Under the pieces are notes generated by a model. That model did no database searches, had not been told where the DNA came from, and saw nothing but the letters and a program-made list of their open reading frames with translations. The position numbers and the translations under genes were made by a program. A DNA stretch of 64,000 bases from Chitinophagaceae bacterium BSSC1. GTDB taxonomy: Bacteria; Bacteroidota; Bacteroidia; Chitinophagales; Chitinophagaceae. The stretch covers positions 1 to 64,000 of the forward strand of contig NKJC01000005.1 of the NCBI GenBank assembly GCA_002256435.1, in the 5' to 3' direction. Below are positions 7,508 through 16,000 of the stretch, in pieces (within the stretch, counting starts at the first letter, position 1; each line of letters starts with the position of its first letter).

Positions 7508-9424
7508 ATGCAGAAAATTTCAGCCATCGCTTTTTTAATATTTTTAGGTCTACATGCCGGAGCACAATCTTATAACCCAGATAAGATTAAACCCAAGGCC
7601 TTGGATCAGTATGACCAGGCTGTTGAATATTTAAAAGCGGGTGAAATAAAAGAAGCTATTCCGGTACTACAAAACTGTTTGGGAATAGACAGTAATTATG
7701 TTGACGCATATTTGTCTTTAGCAGCGGCTTATGGTCAATTAAAACAATACGCAGCTAGTATCAAACTTTATGAGAAAGCGCGTTCAAAAGACAGTCTATA
7801 TTTTAAAGTATACCAATTACCCTATAGCATTAATTTGGCCGGCGCTGGTCGTTTTCAAGACGCGCTTGTTCAGGTAGAAGATTTCATATTATTACCAAAC
7901 TTGGGCGATAGAAGTAAGAAAGCAGCTCAGTACCGCAAACGCTGTTATAGCTTTGCTTTGGACTATGCTAGCAAACATCCAGACCAAGACAAGTACCAAT
8001 TTCTCCCCATTAATTTAGGAGATAATGTGAACTCTCCATTTGCAGAATATTATCCCAATGTAACGGTAACAGATAGCTTGCTCATTTACACTAGAGCCGG
8101 TGATCACCAGCGAGAAGATTTTATGGAAAGCAAATTTGATGGCCGCAAATTTGGGATGTCTGAACCCATTAAGGGAGATATTAACCTAGAGCCTAAAAAG
8201 GGCGCCATTACTGCCTCTCAGGATGGGGAATGGATTTTGTTTGCGGGTCAGTTCTCCGGACAGGGTTATGGGAATTATGATATTTATAAATCGGTTTATA
8301 CACCAACTGGTTGGAGTGAACCAGAAAATTTGGGCAGAAATATCAATACAGAATTTTGGGAAAGTTCTCCCAGTTTAAGTCCAGATAATCGCGTACTATT
8401 TTTTAGTAGCAATAGACCAGGTGGCTACGGAGGCAAGGACTTGTATATTAGCTATCGCGGCAGCGATGGTAAATGGTCTGCAGCCCAGAACCTAGGCCCA
8501 GACATAAATACAGCCGGTGATGAACTAGCACCTTTTATTCATCCTGATAACCAAACTGTATACTATACTTCTGATGGTTTAACCGGATATGGTGGATCTG
8601 ATTTGTATTTGTTGCGCAAAAATGCGGCAGGCGAATGGGGCAAACCAGAGAACCTGGGTTATCCCATTAATACCATTGAAAACGAAGGCAGTTTGGCCGT
8701 ATCGGCCGATGGTCTAAAAGCTTATTATGCTTCTGATAGATCTGATAGTAGAGGTGATTTAGACTTGTATCAATTTGATATGCGACCAGATATTAGACCC
8801 TTTAGAACCATTTATGTAAAGGGTTTTGTCACGGATCAAAAAAATGGAAAAGGTATTCCATCAACAGTTGAATTAACAGACAATGAAAGCAATTTGGCTT
8901 TGATGAAAATTCAAACAGATGAAAAAGGTGAATACCTAATCACATTGCCAGTGGGTAAGGACTATACTTTTACGGTGAATAGAAAGGGTTATCTTTTCTA
9001 TAGTGAAGTCTTTGCCATGAAGCAGAAAGAAGCAGACAGTGTATACACTAAAAACATTGCGCTTCAACCTGTATTGCTTAATGCCAGTTTTGTGTTCAAC
9101 AATGTACTATTTGCCAACAATAGTTTTGAATTACCCAAGACTGGTTTAATTGAACTAGAAAAACTCTTACAAGTCTTGCAAGAAAATCCATCGCTCAAAT
9201 TGCAAATTGGTGGGCATACCGATAATACGGGTAGACCAGAAGACAATGAAAAGCTATCTACAAATAGAGCCAAGTCAATTGTAGAATGGTTGACCAGTAA
9301 AGGCATTGAAACAAGCAGGTTAAGCTTTAAAGGATTTGCTGCTACCAAACCTATTGCAGACAATAACACAGAAGCAGGAAGGGCTAAAAATAGAAGAACT
9401 GAATTTACCATTACGGGATTATAG
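7508..9424 (+). CDS. TPR/PD40/OmpA-family envelope protein
   Basis: 638 residues, exported (signal peptide 1-19, ending HAGAQ). In order: TPR repeats at about 30-130, a beta-propeller of WD40-like PD40 repeats at about 165-430 (recurrent S-x-D-x-x-x-L-F-F-S-S-N-R-P-G-G-Y-G-x-x-D-L-Y), a carboxypeptidase-regulatory-like Ig domain at about 440-520, and a C-terminal OmpA domain (about 530-638). The OmpA domain has G-G-H-T-D-N-T-G and N-R-R-T-E-F, the peptidoglycan-binding signature. This architecture is common in Bacteroidota, including PorE-type proteins of the type IX secretion system. It probably links the outer membrane to peptidoglycan; a T9SS role is only possible. Confidence 0.9.
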   Translation: MQKISAIAFLIFLGLHAGAQSYNPDKIKPKALDQYDQAVEYLKAGEIKEAIPVLQNCLGIDSNYVDAYLSLAAAYGQLKQYAASIKLYEKARSKDSLYFKVYQLPYSINLAGAGRFQDALVQVEDFILLPNLGDRSKKAAQYRKRCYSFALDYASKHPDQDKYQFLPINLGDNVNSPFAEYYPNVTVTDSLLIYTRAGDHQREDFMESKFDGRKFGMSEPIKGDINLEPKKGAITASQDGEWILFAGQFSGQGYGNYDIYKSVYTPTGWSEPENLGRNINTEFWESSPSLSPDNRVLFFSSNRPGGYGGKDLYISYRGSDGKWSAAQNLGPDINTAGDELAPFIHPDNQTVYYTSDGLTGYGGSDLYLLRKNAAGEWGKPENLGYPINTIENEGSLAVSADGLKAYYASDRSDSRGDLDLYQFDMRPDIRPFRTIYVKGFVTDQKNGKGIPSTVELTDNESNLALMKIQTDEKGEYLITLPVGKDYTFTVNRKGYLFYSEVFAMKQKEADSVYTKNIALQPVLLNASFVFNNVLFANNSFELPKTGLIELEKLLQVLQENPSLKLQIGGHTDNTGRPEDNEKLSTNRAKSIVEWLTSKGIETSRLSFKGFAATKPIADNNTEAGRAKNRRTEFTITGL

Positions 9425-9431
9425 TATAGGT

Positions 9432-9474
9432 AAAATCATTTCGGTTGCTACTAAAATGATTTTGCTTTTGTTTT
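9432..9474 (+). terminator. Probable terminator after the OmpA-family gene
   Basis: A 10-bp perfect stem (AAAATCATTT 9432-9441, AAATGATTTT 9454-9463) is followed by GCTTTTGTTTT. It lies 8 bp past the stop codon. The T-tract is interrupted. Confidence 0.6.
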
Positions 9475-9509
9475 GAACCTTAGCCAGTTTTATGCTGCAT
9501 TTTTCCATC

Positions 9510-10610
9510 ATGGAAAATCCATTGTATTATAGACTGGCCCTAACCATGGTGCCTGGAATTAGTTCAAAAATAGCTAATGAATTAATTGCCATTTTTGGAG
9601 ACGCAGAAGCGGTGTTCAAAACAGCAGCTACTGACTTTGATCCTGAACTTGGGTTTACAGAAACACAAATTCAAGCCATTCAATCTTTTTTACCCAATGT
9701 GGCCGTAGATAAAGAAATGGCTTTTTTAGAAAAGCATCAGATCAAGCCTTTGTTTATCAAAGACAGGGACTATCCGCAAAGACTCTTGCATATTGATGAC
9801 CCGCCCCTACTTCTATTTTCAAAAGGACCAGCTAACCTCAATGCCAAAAGAATCATCAGTATAGTTGGCACCAGAAATAATAGCGAATATGGCAAACAGG
9901 TCACGGAAAAAATCATTCGTGAATTACCCCATGAAGACTTACTCATCATCAGTGGTTTGGCATTGGGAATAGACGGCATCGCCCACCGGTCTGCACTGGC
10001 CAATGGCATTCCTACCTTGGGTGTATTGGCGCATGGATTGGATGAGATCTACCCTACCCAACACCAAGCACTTTCAAAAGAAATGTGTTTGAGTGGTGGT
10101 TTACTCACCGATTTTAGAAAAAATAGCGTTCCCAATAAATACCATTTTCCAAGGCGCAATCGCATTGTGGCTGGCATGGCAGATACAACCATTGTGGTTG
10201 AATCCGGAATCAAAGGGGGCAGCTTGATTACAGCCGATTTGGCACTGGATTATAACAGGGCCCTATTTGCTGTGCCTGGTAGAATTTCTGACCAAAAAAG
10301 TGCGGGTTGTAACAAACTGATTAGGTATTCAAAAGCTTATTCCTATATCAACATGGAAGATTTTTTGAGAGAAATGAAATGGTGGGAAGAAAGCTATTCC
10401 GTTGCCAAACAACAAGATTTATTTTTTGAACCTACTACCGACCAAGCCAAATTATTGGCGCTGTTCAAAACCAAGTCTATAATAAGTTTGGATGAAATAC
10501 AATATGCTGCATCCATAACAAGTTCTCAGTTGGCCAATGCATTACTAGCACTTGAAATGCAATACTTAATCAGATCATTACCAGGCAATCGTTATACCAT
10601 TCGCATCTGA
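9510..10610 (+). CDS. dprA: DNA processing protein DprA
   Basis: 366 residues; cytosolic protein that loads RecA on incoming single-stranded DNA during natural transformation. There is an N-terminal helix-hairpin-helix-like region (about 1-70), the Rossmann-like DprA core (SGLALGIDGIAH, the GSLITADLALDYNRALFAVPG signature) and a C-terminal winged-helix (about 305-366). An in-frame ATG at 9492 would add six residues; I prefer 9510 because MENPLYYRLAL matches the family N-terminus. The gene converges on the MFS gene and the two coding regions overlap by 19 bp. No other competence gene is in the window. Confidence 0.94.
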   Translation: MENPLYYRLALTMVPGISSKIANELIAIFGDAEAVFKTAATDFDPELGFTETQIQAIQSFLPNVAVDKEMAFLEKHQIKPLFIKDRDYPQRLLHIDDPPLLLFSKGPANLNAKRIISIVGTRNNSEYGKQVTEKIIRELPHEDLLIISGLALGIDGIAHRSALANGIPTLGVLAHGLDEIYPTQHQALSKEMCLSGGLLTDFRKNSVPNKYHFPRRNRIVAGMADTTIVVESGIKGGSLITADLALDYNRALFAVPGRISDQKSAGCNKLIRYSKAYSYINMEDFLREMKWWEESYSVAKQQDLFFEPTTDQAKLLALFKTKSIISLDEIQYAASITSSQLANALLALEMQYLIRSLPGNRYTIRI

Positions 10611-11785
10611 GTTTCTTGTTTGCGCCATAGTAGTAATAAGACAAAGGCAAGAGAAGCTAGAAAAGCAGATAATAAAAATGCCCATAACACATTTTCCAAT
10701 TTGTTTTGGTAAATCCATGCGGAGAAAAATGCCCCGGTACCAATCCCCGTTTCTAAAGCTATATACATGGAGCCAATGGCCCTTCCACGGTTTTCAAATG
10801 CACAAAGATCCACCGTCCATGCGGTGATAGTAGGCCCCACCGTTCCCCAACTCAAACCAAAGATGGCTGAGCCCAACATAACCATGAAAACATTGTGTGC
10901 AAATGCTAGAACTAATAAAGAAATGACCAATATGATTACAGAATAAATGAGTACTATAATTCTTCCGTGTTTATCAGAACTTTTATTGGCTACCAATCTT
11001 ACTAGCAAAGACGTGAGGGTGAACATAGCAAAAAACAAACCCTTGTTGTGAATGCCCACTTCATCACTTAAATCTGGAGCCAAGGTAATGGTACACCCAT
11101 AAGAAAAACATAGCAAGAGCATGATCAGTGCGGGTTTGAAAGATGTTCTTTCAAAAATTTCTTGCTTTCTTATCCGGATATGTTCCCACTGAAATTTTTC
11201 AGGATTGGGAAGGGTTTCTTTTACATTGTACAAAATCACCACGGAACCAAGGGCTAGTGCAGATGATACATAAAACATAAGGTTAAATGAAAAATCAGTC
11301 ACCAACCAACTCCCTAATATGGGGCCTACAGACATACCAACAGTGTAACCAATAGATAATGCGCCCAGTGCTTCTCCCCTTCTGGATTCATGTACCACAT
11401 CGGCCGCATAGGCAGAAGTTGCTGTTGGCTTAAAACCTGTTGAAAATCCGTGAAAAAAACGCAAAATTAAAAACCCTGCAACAGAAGTTAATACGGGATA
11501 TAATAGGGAGCAGATAACACAAACCAAGGAACCAAAAATCATCACAGGAACCCTACCAACTTTGTCTGTTAGCTTTCCACTAAAGGGTCTAGAAATGCCC
11601 GCCATCAGCGTAAAAAGCGCAATGATCAAACCCTTGTACTGTGCTCCACCCAAACTGGTTAAGTAAGCCGGCAATTCCGGAATCATCATGGAGAAACTGG
11701 CAGAGAACAAAAAATTACTCAAACAAAGCAGGGCAAATTGAAAGGTAAAAAGTGGTGCGTCTATTGCATGGGAGACCTTATTCAT
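10592..11785 (-). CDS. Major facilitator superfamily transporter
   Basis: 397 residues with about 12 membrane segments. The loop 2-3 motif G-K-L-T-D-K-V-G-R-V-P (about residues 72-82) marks an MFS permease. The N-terminal half carries P-x-L-G-S-W around residue 155, seen in proton-driven drug exporters (DHA1-like). The substrate is not deducible. A longer frame starts at 11821, but ATG 11785 is preferred because a perfect TATTTTTG box (11791-11798) lies 5 nt upstream of it. The 3' end overlaps dprA by 19 bp in convergent orientation, and the promoter region carries a 35-bp tandem repeat. Confidence 0.88.
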   Translation of the reverse strand: MNKVSHAIDAPLFTFQFALLCLSNFLFSASFSMMIPELPAYLTSLGGAQYKGLIIALFTLMAGISRPFSGKLTDKVGRVPVMIFGSLVCVICSLLYPVLTSVAGFLILRFFHGFSTGFKPTATSAYAADVVHESRRGEALGALSIGYTVGMSVGPILGSWLVTDFSFNLMFYVSSALALGSVVILYNVKETLPNPEKFQWEHIRIRKQEIFERTSFKPALIMLLLCFSYGCTITLAPDLSDEVGIHNKGLFFAMFTLTSLLVRLVANKSSDKHGRIIVLIYSVIILVISLLVLAFAHNVFMVMLGSAIFGLSWGTVGPTITAWTVDLCAFENRGRAIGSMYIALETGIGTGAFFSAWIYQNKLENVLWAFLLSAFLASLAFVLLLLWRKQETQMRMV

Positions 11786-11790
11786 TGGCG

Positions 11791-11798
11791 CAAAAATA
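11791..11798 (-). promoter_or_regulatory. MFS gene -7 box
   Basis: TATTTTTG on the minus strand, 5 nt from the ATG at 11785. It decides the start codon and implies a nearly leaderless mRNA. The box is part of the first copy of the 35-bp repeat. Confidence 0.55.
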
Positions 11799-11876
11799 AG
11801 GATTCTCAGGGCCTTTTGCATTCAAGCAAAATAAGGATTCATCCTGCCTTAATACTTTGCGTAAAAATAAGAATTC
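11793..11876. repeat. Three direct repeats at 35-36 bp spacing in the MFS/guaB divergent promoter region
   Basis: AAAATAAGGATTC occurs at 11793-11805 and 11828-11840, and AAAATAAGAATTC at 11864-11876, so the start-to-start distances are 35 and 36 bp. Between copies one and two the similarity extends further (GCCTT at the same offset). Read on the minus strand every copy includes a TATTTTNN box, so the element looks like a duplicated promoter or operator. Confidence 0.6.
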
Positions 11877-11959
11877 TGAGAACTGGGGATTTTTCGTTTA
11901 TGCACAAACCCCAATAAAACCAATAACAGCAAGCATTTCAGGGCTTTACAAAAAATTGT

Positions 11960-11992
11960 TTTGGCAATAAATTGCCTGTTTTCCTATCTTCG
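11960..11992 (+). promoter_or_regulatory. guaB promoter
   Basis: TTTG (11960-11963), 21 bp spacer, TATCTTCG (11985-11992, one mismatch), then CAT and the ATG at 11996. The 3-nt gap implies a leaderless transcript and rules out the longer frame that starts at 11972. Confidence 0.6.
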
Positions 11993-11995
11993 CAT

Positions 11996-13495
11996 ATGGC
12001 AATAAGAAACAGTTCCCAAAGCACAGGCGCTTCCAGTTCCAGATTGTTCGGCGAAGGTCTCACCTTCGATGACGTATTGTTAATGCCCGCATACAGTCAG
12101 GTTTTACCCAGAGAAGTAGATATTCGTGCCAACCTTACCAAGAGTATTATATTAAATGTTCCCATGCTCAGCGCAGCCATGGACACCGTTACTGAAGCCA
12201 ACCTGGCCATTGCTTTGGCTAGAGAGGGTGGTTTAGGGATCCTGCACAAAAACATGAGTATTGAACGTCAGGCCGAGCAAGTGCGCAAAGTAAAGCGTAG
12301 TGAAAGCGGGATGATCATTGACCCCATTACCCTCTTGGTAGACGCCACCATTGGCGACGCTTTAAAACTGATGAAGGAAAATAGAATTGGCGGAATTCCT
12401 GTGGTTGATGCTGGCCAGAAATTGGTAGGTATTTTAACCAATCGTGACTTACGTTTTGAAACCAACAACAAGAAAAAGGTTTCTGAAGTCATGACCAAAG
12501 AAAAACTAATTACTGCTCCTGAAGGAACTGATTTAAAGAAAGCCGAAAATATTTTACGCAATTATAAGATTGAAAAACTACCTGTTGTCAACAAACAAGG
12601 CAAGTTGATTGGTCTAATCACTTATAGAGATATTTTACAAATTCGCAAAAACCCCAATGCTTGCAAAGACGGATTAGGAAGGTTATTGGTAGGTGCGGCT
12701 TTGGGTATTACCAAAGACTTACATGACCGTGCTTATGCGCTTCAGCAAGTGGGTGTAGACATAGTAACACTTGATTCTGCACATGGTCATAGCAAGGGTG
12801 TAATTGAAGCACTGAAAGGTCTTAGAAAAAATTTCAAGGGCTTACAAATTATTGCTGGAAATGTAGGTACGGCTGAGGGCGCATTGGCCTTGGCTGCGGC
12901 TGGTGCCGATTGCGTAAAAGTAGGTATTGGACCAGGTTCCATTTGCACTACTAGAATTGTAGCAGGTGCAGGTGTTCCCCAATTAACCGCAATTATGGAA
13001 GCCAGTACTGCTCTAAAAGCAAAAGGCATTCCAGTGATTGCTGATGGTGGGATCCGTTACACAGGAGATATGGTAAAAGCACTTGCTGCTGGCGCCAATA
13101 TGGTGATGATGGGTTCTGTATTTGCAGGTGTAGAAGAGAGCCCAGGAGAAACCATTATCTATGAAGGAAGAAAATTCAAAGAATACCGTGGAATGGGTTC
13201 CTTAGGCGCCATGAGTCAGGGAAGTGGAGATAGGTATTTCCAAGACGTTGAAGACGATATCAAAAAATTTGTACCAGAAGGTATTGAAGGCCGTGTAGCT
13301 TATAAGGGCAACCTCAGTGAAATTGTTTATCAGTTTGTTGGTGGATTAAGAGCTGGTATGGGTTACTGTGGAGCAGCAACCATCAAAGACTTACAGAAAG
13401 CCAGGTTTGTCAAAATCACCAACGCGGGTATGAAAGAAAGCCATGCGCATGATGTAGACGTAACCAAGGAAGCACCTAACTATTCTAAAAAATAA
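11996..13495 (+). CDS. guaB: Inosine-5'-monophosphate dehydrogenase
   Basis: 499 residues; oxidises IMP to XMP with NAD+, the committed step to GMP. The (beta/alpha)8 barrel begins with [13 protein letters not shown] and is interrupted by two CBS domains (about residues 95-210). The catalytic loop [13 protein letters not shown] places the nucleophile at C317. The flap segment ends in [11 protein letters not shown]. Length is normal. The in-frame extension to 11972 is rejected because the promoter box overlaps it. A good terminator follows, so the gene is monocistronic. Confidence 0.97.
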   Translation: MAIRNSSQSTGASSSRLFGEGLTFDDVLLMPAYSQVLPREVDIRANLTKSIILNVPMLSAAMDTVTEANLAIALAREGGLGILHKNMSIERQAEQVRKVKRSESGMIIDPITLLVDATIGDALKLMKENRIGGIPVVDAGQKLVGILTNRDLRFETNNKKKVSEVMTKEKLITAPEGTDLKKAENILRNYKIEKLPVVNKQGKLIGLITYRDILQIRKNPNACKDGLGRLLVGAALGITKDLHDRAYALQQVGVDIVTLDSAHGHSKGVIEALKGLRKNFKGLQIIAGNVGTAEGALALAAAGADCVKVGIGPGSICTTRIVAGAGVPQLTAIMEASTALKAKGIPVIADGGIRYTGDMVKALAAGANMVMMGSVFAGVEESPGETIIYEGRKFKEYRGMGSLGAMSQGSGDRYFQDVEDDIKKFVPEGIEGRVAYKGNLSEIVYQFVGGLRAGMGYCGAATIKDLQKARFVKITNAGMKESHAHDVDVTKEAPNYSKK

Positions 13496-13510
13496 GTTAT
13501 TCAAATACTT

Positions 13511-13543
13511 AAAAGGGATGGTCTAAAAGATCATCCCTTTTTG
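13511..13543 (+). terminator. guaB terminator
   Basis: Stem AAGGGATG (13513-13520) and CATCCCTT (13532-13539), 11-nt loop, followed by a T run and preceded by an A run. It lies 15 bp past the guaB stop codon. Confidence 0.85.
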
Positions 13544-13605
13544 TTTGCCTTCAATTCACATTTGATTCATAAATAATTCCGAACTTCCCCCAACAAATTA
13601 TCCAT

Positions 13606-15186
13606 TTGAAAAGAATAGTTGCCATAGGTTGGAGCCTTTTTGCTGGTCTCATGCTGTATGCTGCTTGGCCAGTATCACCCTTATTTTTTCTAGTTTTTGT
13701 AGGGTTCTGCCCCTTATTATATTTGGCAGAAAACAGTCAAAAAAAATCAGCTTTTTTCTGGCAGGTTTTTCTGGCCCTACTTACTTGGAATGCCAGTACT
13801 ACTTGGTGGATCTGGAATAGCACTGATATTGGAAGTGTGGCCGCTATCATAGCCAATAGTCTACTCATGTGTATCCCTTGGGTTGGCTATTTTGCTATGC
13901 GTCAAAAGATGGGCAAGGCCCTTGGCTATTTGTCTTTGATTAGTTTTTGGATGCTCTTTGAATACATTCATTTAAACTGGCAATTGAGTTGGCCCTGGCT
14001 CACCCTTGGTAATGTATTTGCTTCTCATCCTGAATGGGTTCAATGGTATGAATATACGGGTGTGAGTGGCGGAACACTTTGGGTGGTCTTAACCAATATC
14101 CTTGTTTGGGAAATGATTTTGGCTATTAAACAGCAAGCGGGTTTTGGAAAAATTGTGCTGAAGTTCTTACCTATTTTATTAATCCCCTTAGCACTGTCTT
14201 TTTACAATTTGTTTTATTTTATTGACAAAGGTTTTAATAAACCATTGTATAAGAATGTGGTCATGGTACAACCCAATATTGACCCCTATCAAAAGTTCAA
14301 TCAGTCATCTGCCAGTGAACAGATTGCCAAAATGATTCAACTTTCTGAACAACAAATTGATTCCAATACCGTATTGGTGCTTTGGCCTGAAACTGCCTTG
14401 AGCGTAGCCGATTGGCAAAATCATGTAAGGGAAAATGGCTATTATCAACCCGTGTTTGAATTTGTGAATAGGCATCCCAATTTGGCCTTGCTTACAGGTG
14501 TAGAAACTTTTAAAGCATATACGGAAAACAATGCAACTGCCACTGCACGTAAGGGGGATAACGGCACTTACTATGATGCATTCAATGCCGCAGTATACAT
14601 TAGACCCAATGAAATTTTACAATTTTATAATAAAAGCAAATTGGTACCTGGGGTAGAATCCCTCCCTACCTTTTTGAATTTTTTAGGACCTGTTTTTGAA
14701 CAGTTTGGAGGCACAACTGGAGGTTATGGCCGTTCAAGTGAAGCTGCTGTTTTTGGTTCAAAAAATATCCCCTATATAGCGGCTCCCATTATCTGTTATG
14801 AAAGTATCTATGGTGAATACGTAAGTACTTATGCCGCCAAAGGAGCCAATCTATTAGCCATCATCACCAATGACGGCTGGTGGGGAAATACACCCGGGCA
14901 CAAACAACATTTGGATTATGCCAGACTCAGGGCAATAGAAACCCGTAAATGGGTGGCTAGAAGTGCTAATACGGGTATTTCTGCTGTCATTGATGACAAG
15001 GGGAATATCATTCAAACCAAGGCCTGGGATACAGCAGGTAGTCTCAAATACCCCATTCAAATAAATGAGGAATTGACTTTCTATACCAAACATGGCGACT
15101 GGTTGTATAGGATTGCTGCCTTATTAGCTGGCCTCATCTTAATCTACCGTACCTTTCTACTGCTCAAAGACAAAATGCGAGCATAA
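13606..15186 (+). CDS. lnt: Apolipoprotein N-acyltransferase Lnt
   Basis: 526 residues; inner-membrane enzyme that adds the third acyl chain to lipoproteins. About six N-terminal membrane helices (1-205) precede a periplasmic nitrilase-like domain with the catalytic triad E262 (WPETALS), K343 (NKSKLVPG) and C397 (IICYES). A last helix lies near 500-520. The start is TTG at 13606: no ATG lies upstream in frame, and the next internal ATG (residue 16) would cut into the first helix. The hydrolase follows after 7 bp, so the two are probably in one operon. Lipoprotein maturation fits the lipoprotein-rich surface of this group. Confidence 0.94.
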   Translation: MKRIVAIGWSLFAGLMLYAAWPVSPLFFLVFVGFCPLLYLAENSQKKSAFFWQVFLALLTWNASTTWWIWNSTDIGSVAAIIANSLLMCIPWVGYFAMRQKMGKALGYLSLISFWMLFEYIHLNWQLSWPWLTLGNVFASHPEWVQWYEYTGVSGGTLWVVLTNILVWEMILAIKQQAGFGKIVLKFLPILLIPLALSFYNLFYFIDKGFNKPLYKNVVMVQPNIDPYQKFNQSSASEQIAKMIQLSEQQIDSNTVLVLWPETALSVADWQNHVRENGYYQPVFEFVNRHPNLALLTGVETFKAYTENNATATARKGDNGTYYDAFNAAVYIRPNEILQFYNKSKLVPGVESLPTFLNFLGPVFEQFGGTTGGYGRSSEAAVFGSKNIPYIAAPIICYESIYGEYVSTYAAKGANLLAIITNDGWWGNTPGHKQHLDYARLRAIETRKWVARSANTGISAVIDDKGNIIQTKAWDTAGSLKYPIQINEELTFYTKHGDWLYRIAALLAGLILIYRTFLLLKDKMRA

Positions 15187-15193
15187 CCCCACC

Positions 15194-15991
15194 ATGTACA
15201 AATCCATACCTTATAGAGAAACAGAACTGAGTTACCGAAAATTGGGAATGGGTAAAGCCTTGGTTTTGATACACGGCTTTGGAGAAGATGGCCATGTTTG
15301 GGACAAACAATTGGCTGTTTTAGAACAATCCATGCAAGTGTTGGTTCCAGATATTCCAGGAACAGGAAAGTCTGATAGGTGGAATGAACCCAATATTGAC
15401 ATGGCAGATTATGCCAAAGCTATTTTAGCCATTTTAGATGCAGAAGGTATTGAAACCTGCTGTTTATTAGGGCATAGCATGGGTGGTTATATTACCCTTG
15501 CATTTGCTGAATTATACCCTGAAAGATTAATTGGATTTGGTCTCATCCATAGTTCGGCTTATGCCGATAGTGATGAGAAAAAAGCCAATCGGTTAAAAGC
15601 AGTGGAGTTGATGGATCAATACGGTGCTGGGGCATTTTTGCGCAATACCATCCCCACTTTGTTTGGAGCAAATTTTAAAAAGGAATTTCCGCAAGTGTTG
15701 CTGGCTCAAATTGAACAAGCTGCACATTTTGACACCAAGGCCTGCCAACAGTATACCCTTGCCATGCGCAATAGACCCAATAGGGCCTATGTATTAGAAA
15801 GCAACCTACTACCCATATTATTCGTTATTGGCACAGAAGATATAGCCGCACCTCTGACAGACCTTTTGGGGCAAATCAAATTACCCTTACATGCTAGTAT
15901 CCATATTTTGGAAAACGTAGGACATATGGGCATGTTAGAAGCTGCTGATACCATGACAAAACATATCATGGACTTTGTAGAGAACCTATAA
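15194..15991 (+). CDS. Alpha/beta-fold hydrolase
   Basis: 265 residues, cytosolic. It has an oxyanion-hole H-G-F-G-E-D-G-H near residue 29, the nucleophile elbow G-H-S-M-G-G near 94 and a C-terminal V-G-H-M-G-M-L-E His. The acid is expected in the segment F-V-I-G-T-E-D. The fold is certain; the substrate (ester, lactone or peptide) is not predictable. It lies between lnt (7 bp) and the first large secreted protein (9 bp), so it is likely a member of one transcription unit. Confidence 0.88.
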   Translation: MYKSIPYRETELSYRKLGMGKALVLIHGFGEDGHVWDKQLAVLEQSMQVLVPDIPGTGKSDRWNEPNIDMADYAKAILAILDAEGIETCCLLGHSMGGYITLAFAELYPERLIGFGLIHSSAYADSDEKKANRLKAVELMDQYGAGAFLRNTIPTLFGANFKKEFPQVLLAQIEQAAHFDTKACQQYTLAMRNRPNRAYVLESNLLPILFVIGTEDIAAPLTDLLGQIKLPLHASIHILENVGHMGMLEAADTMTKHIMDFVENL

Positions 15992-16000
15992 AAAAAACAG

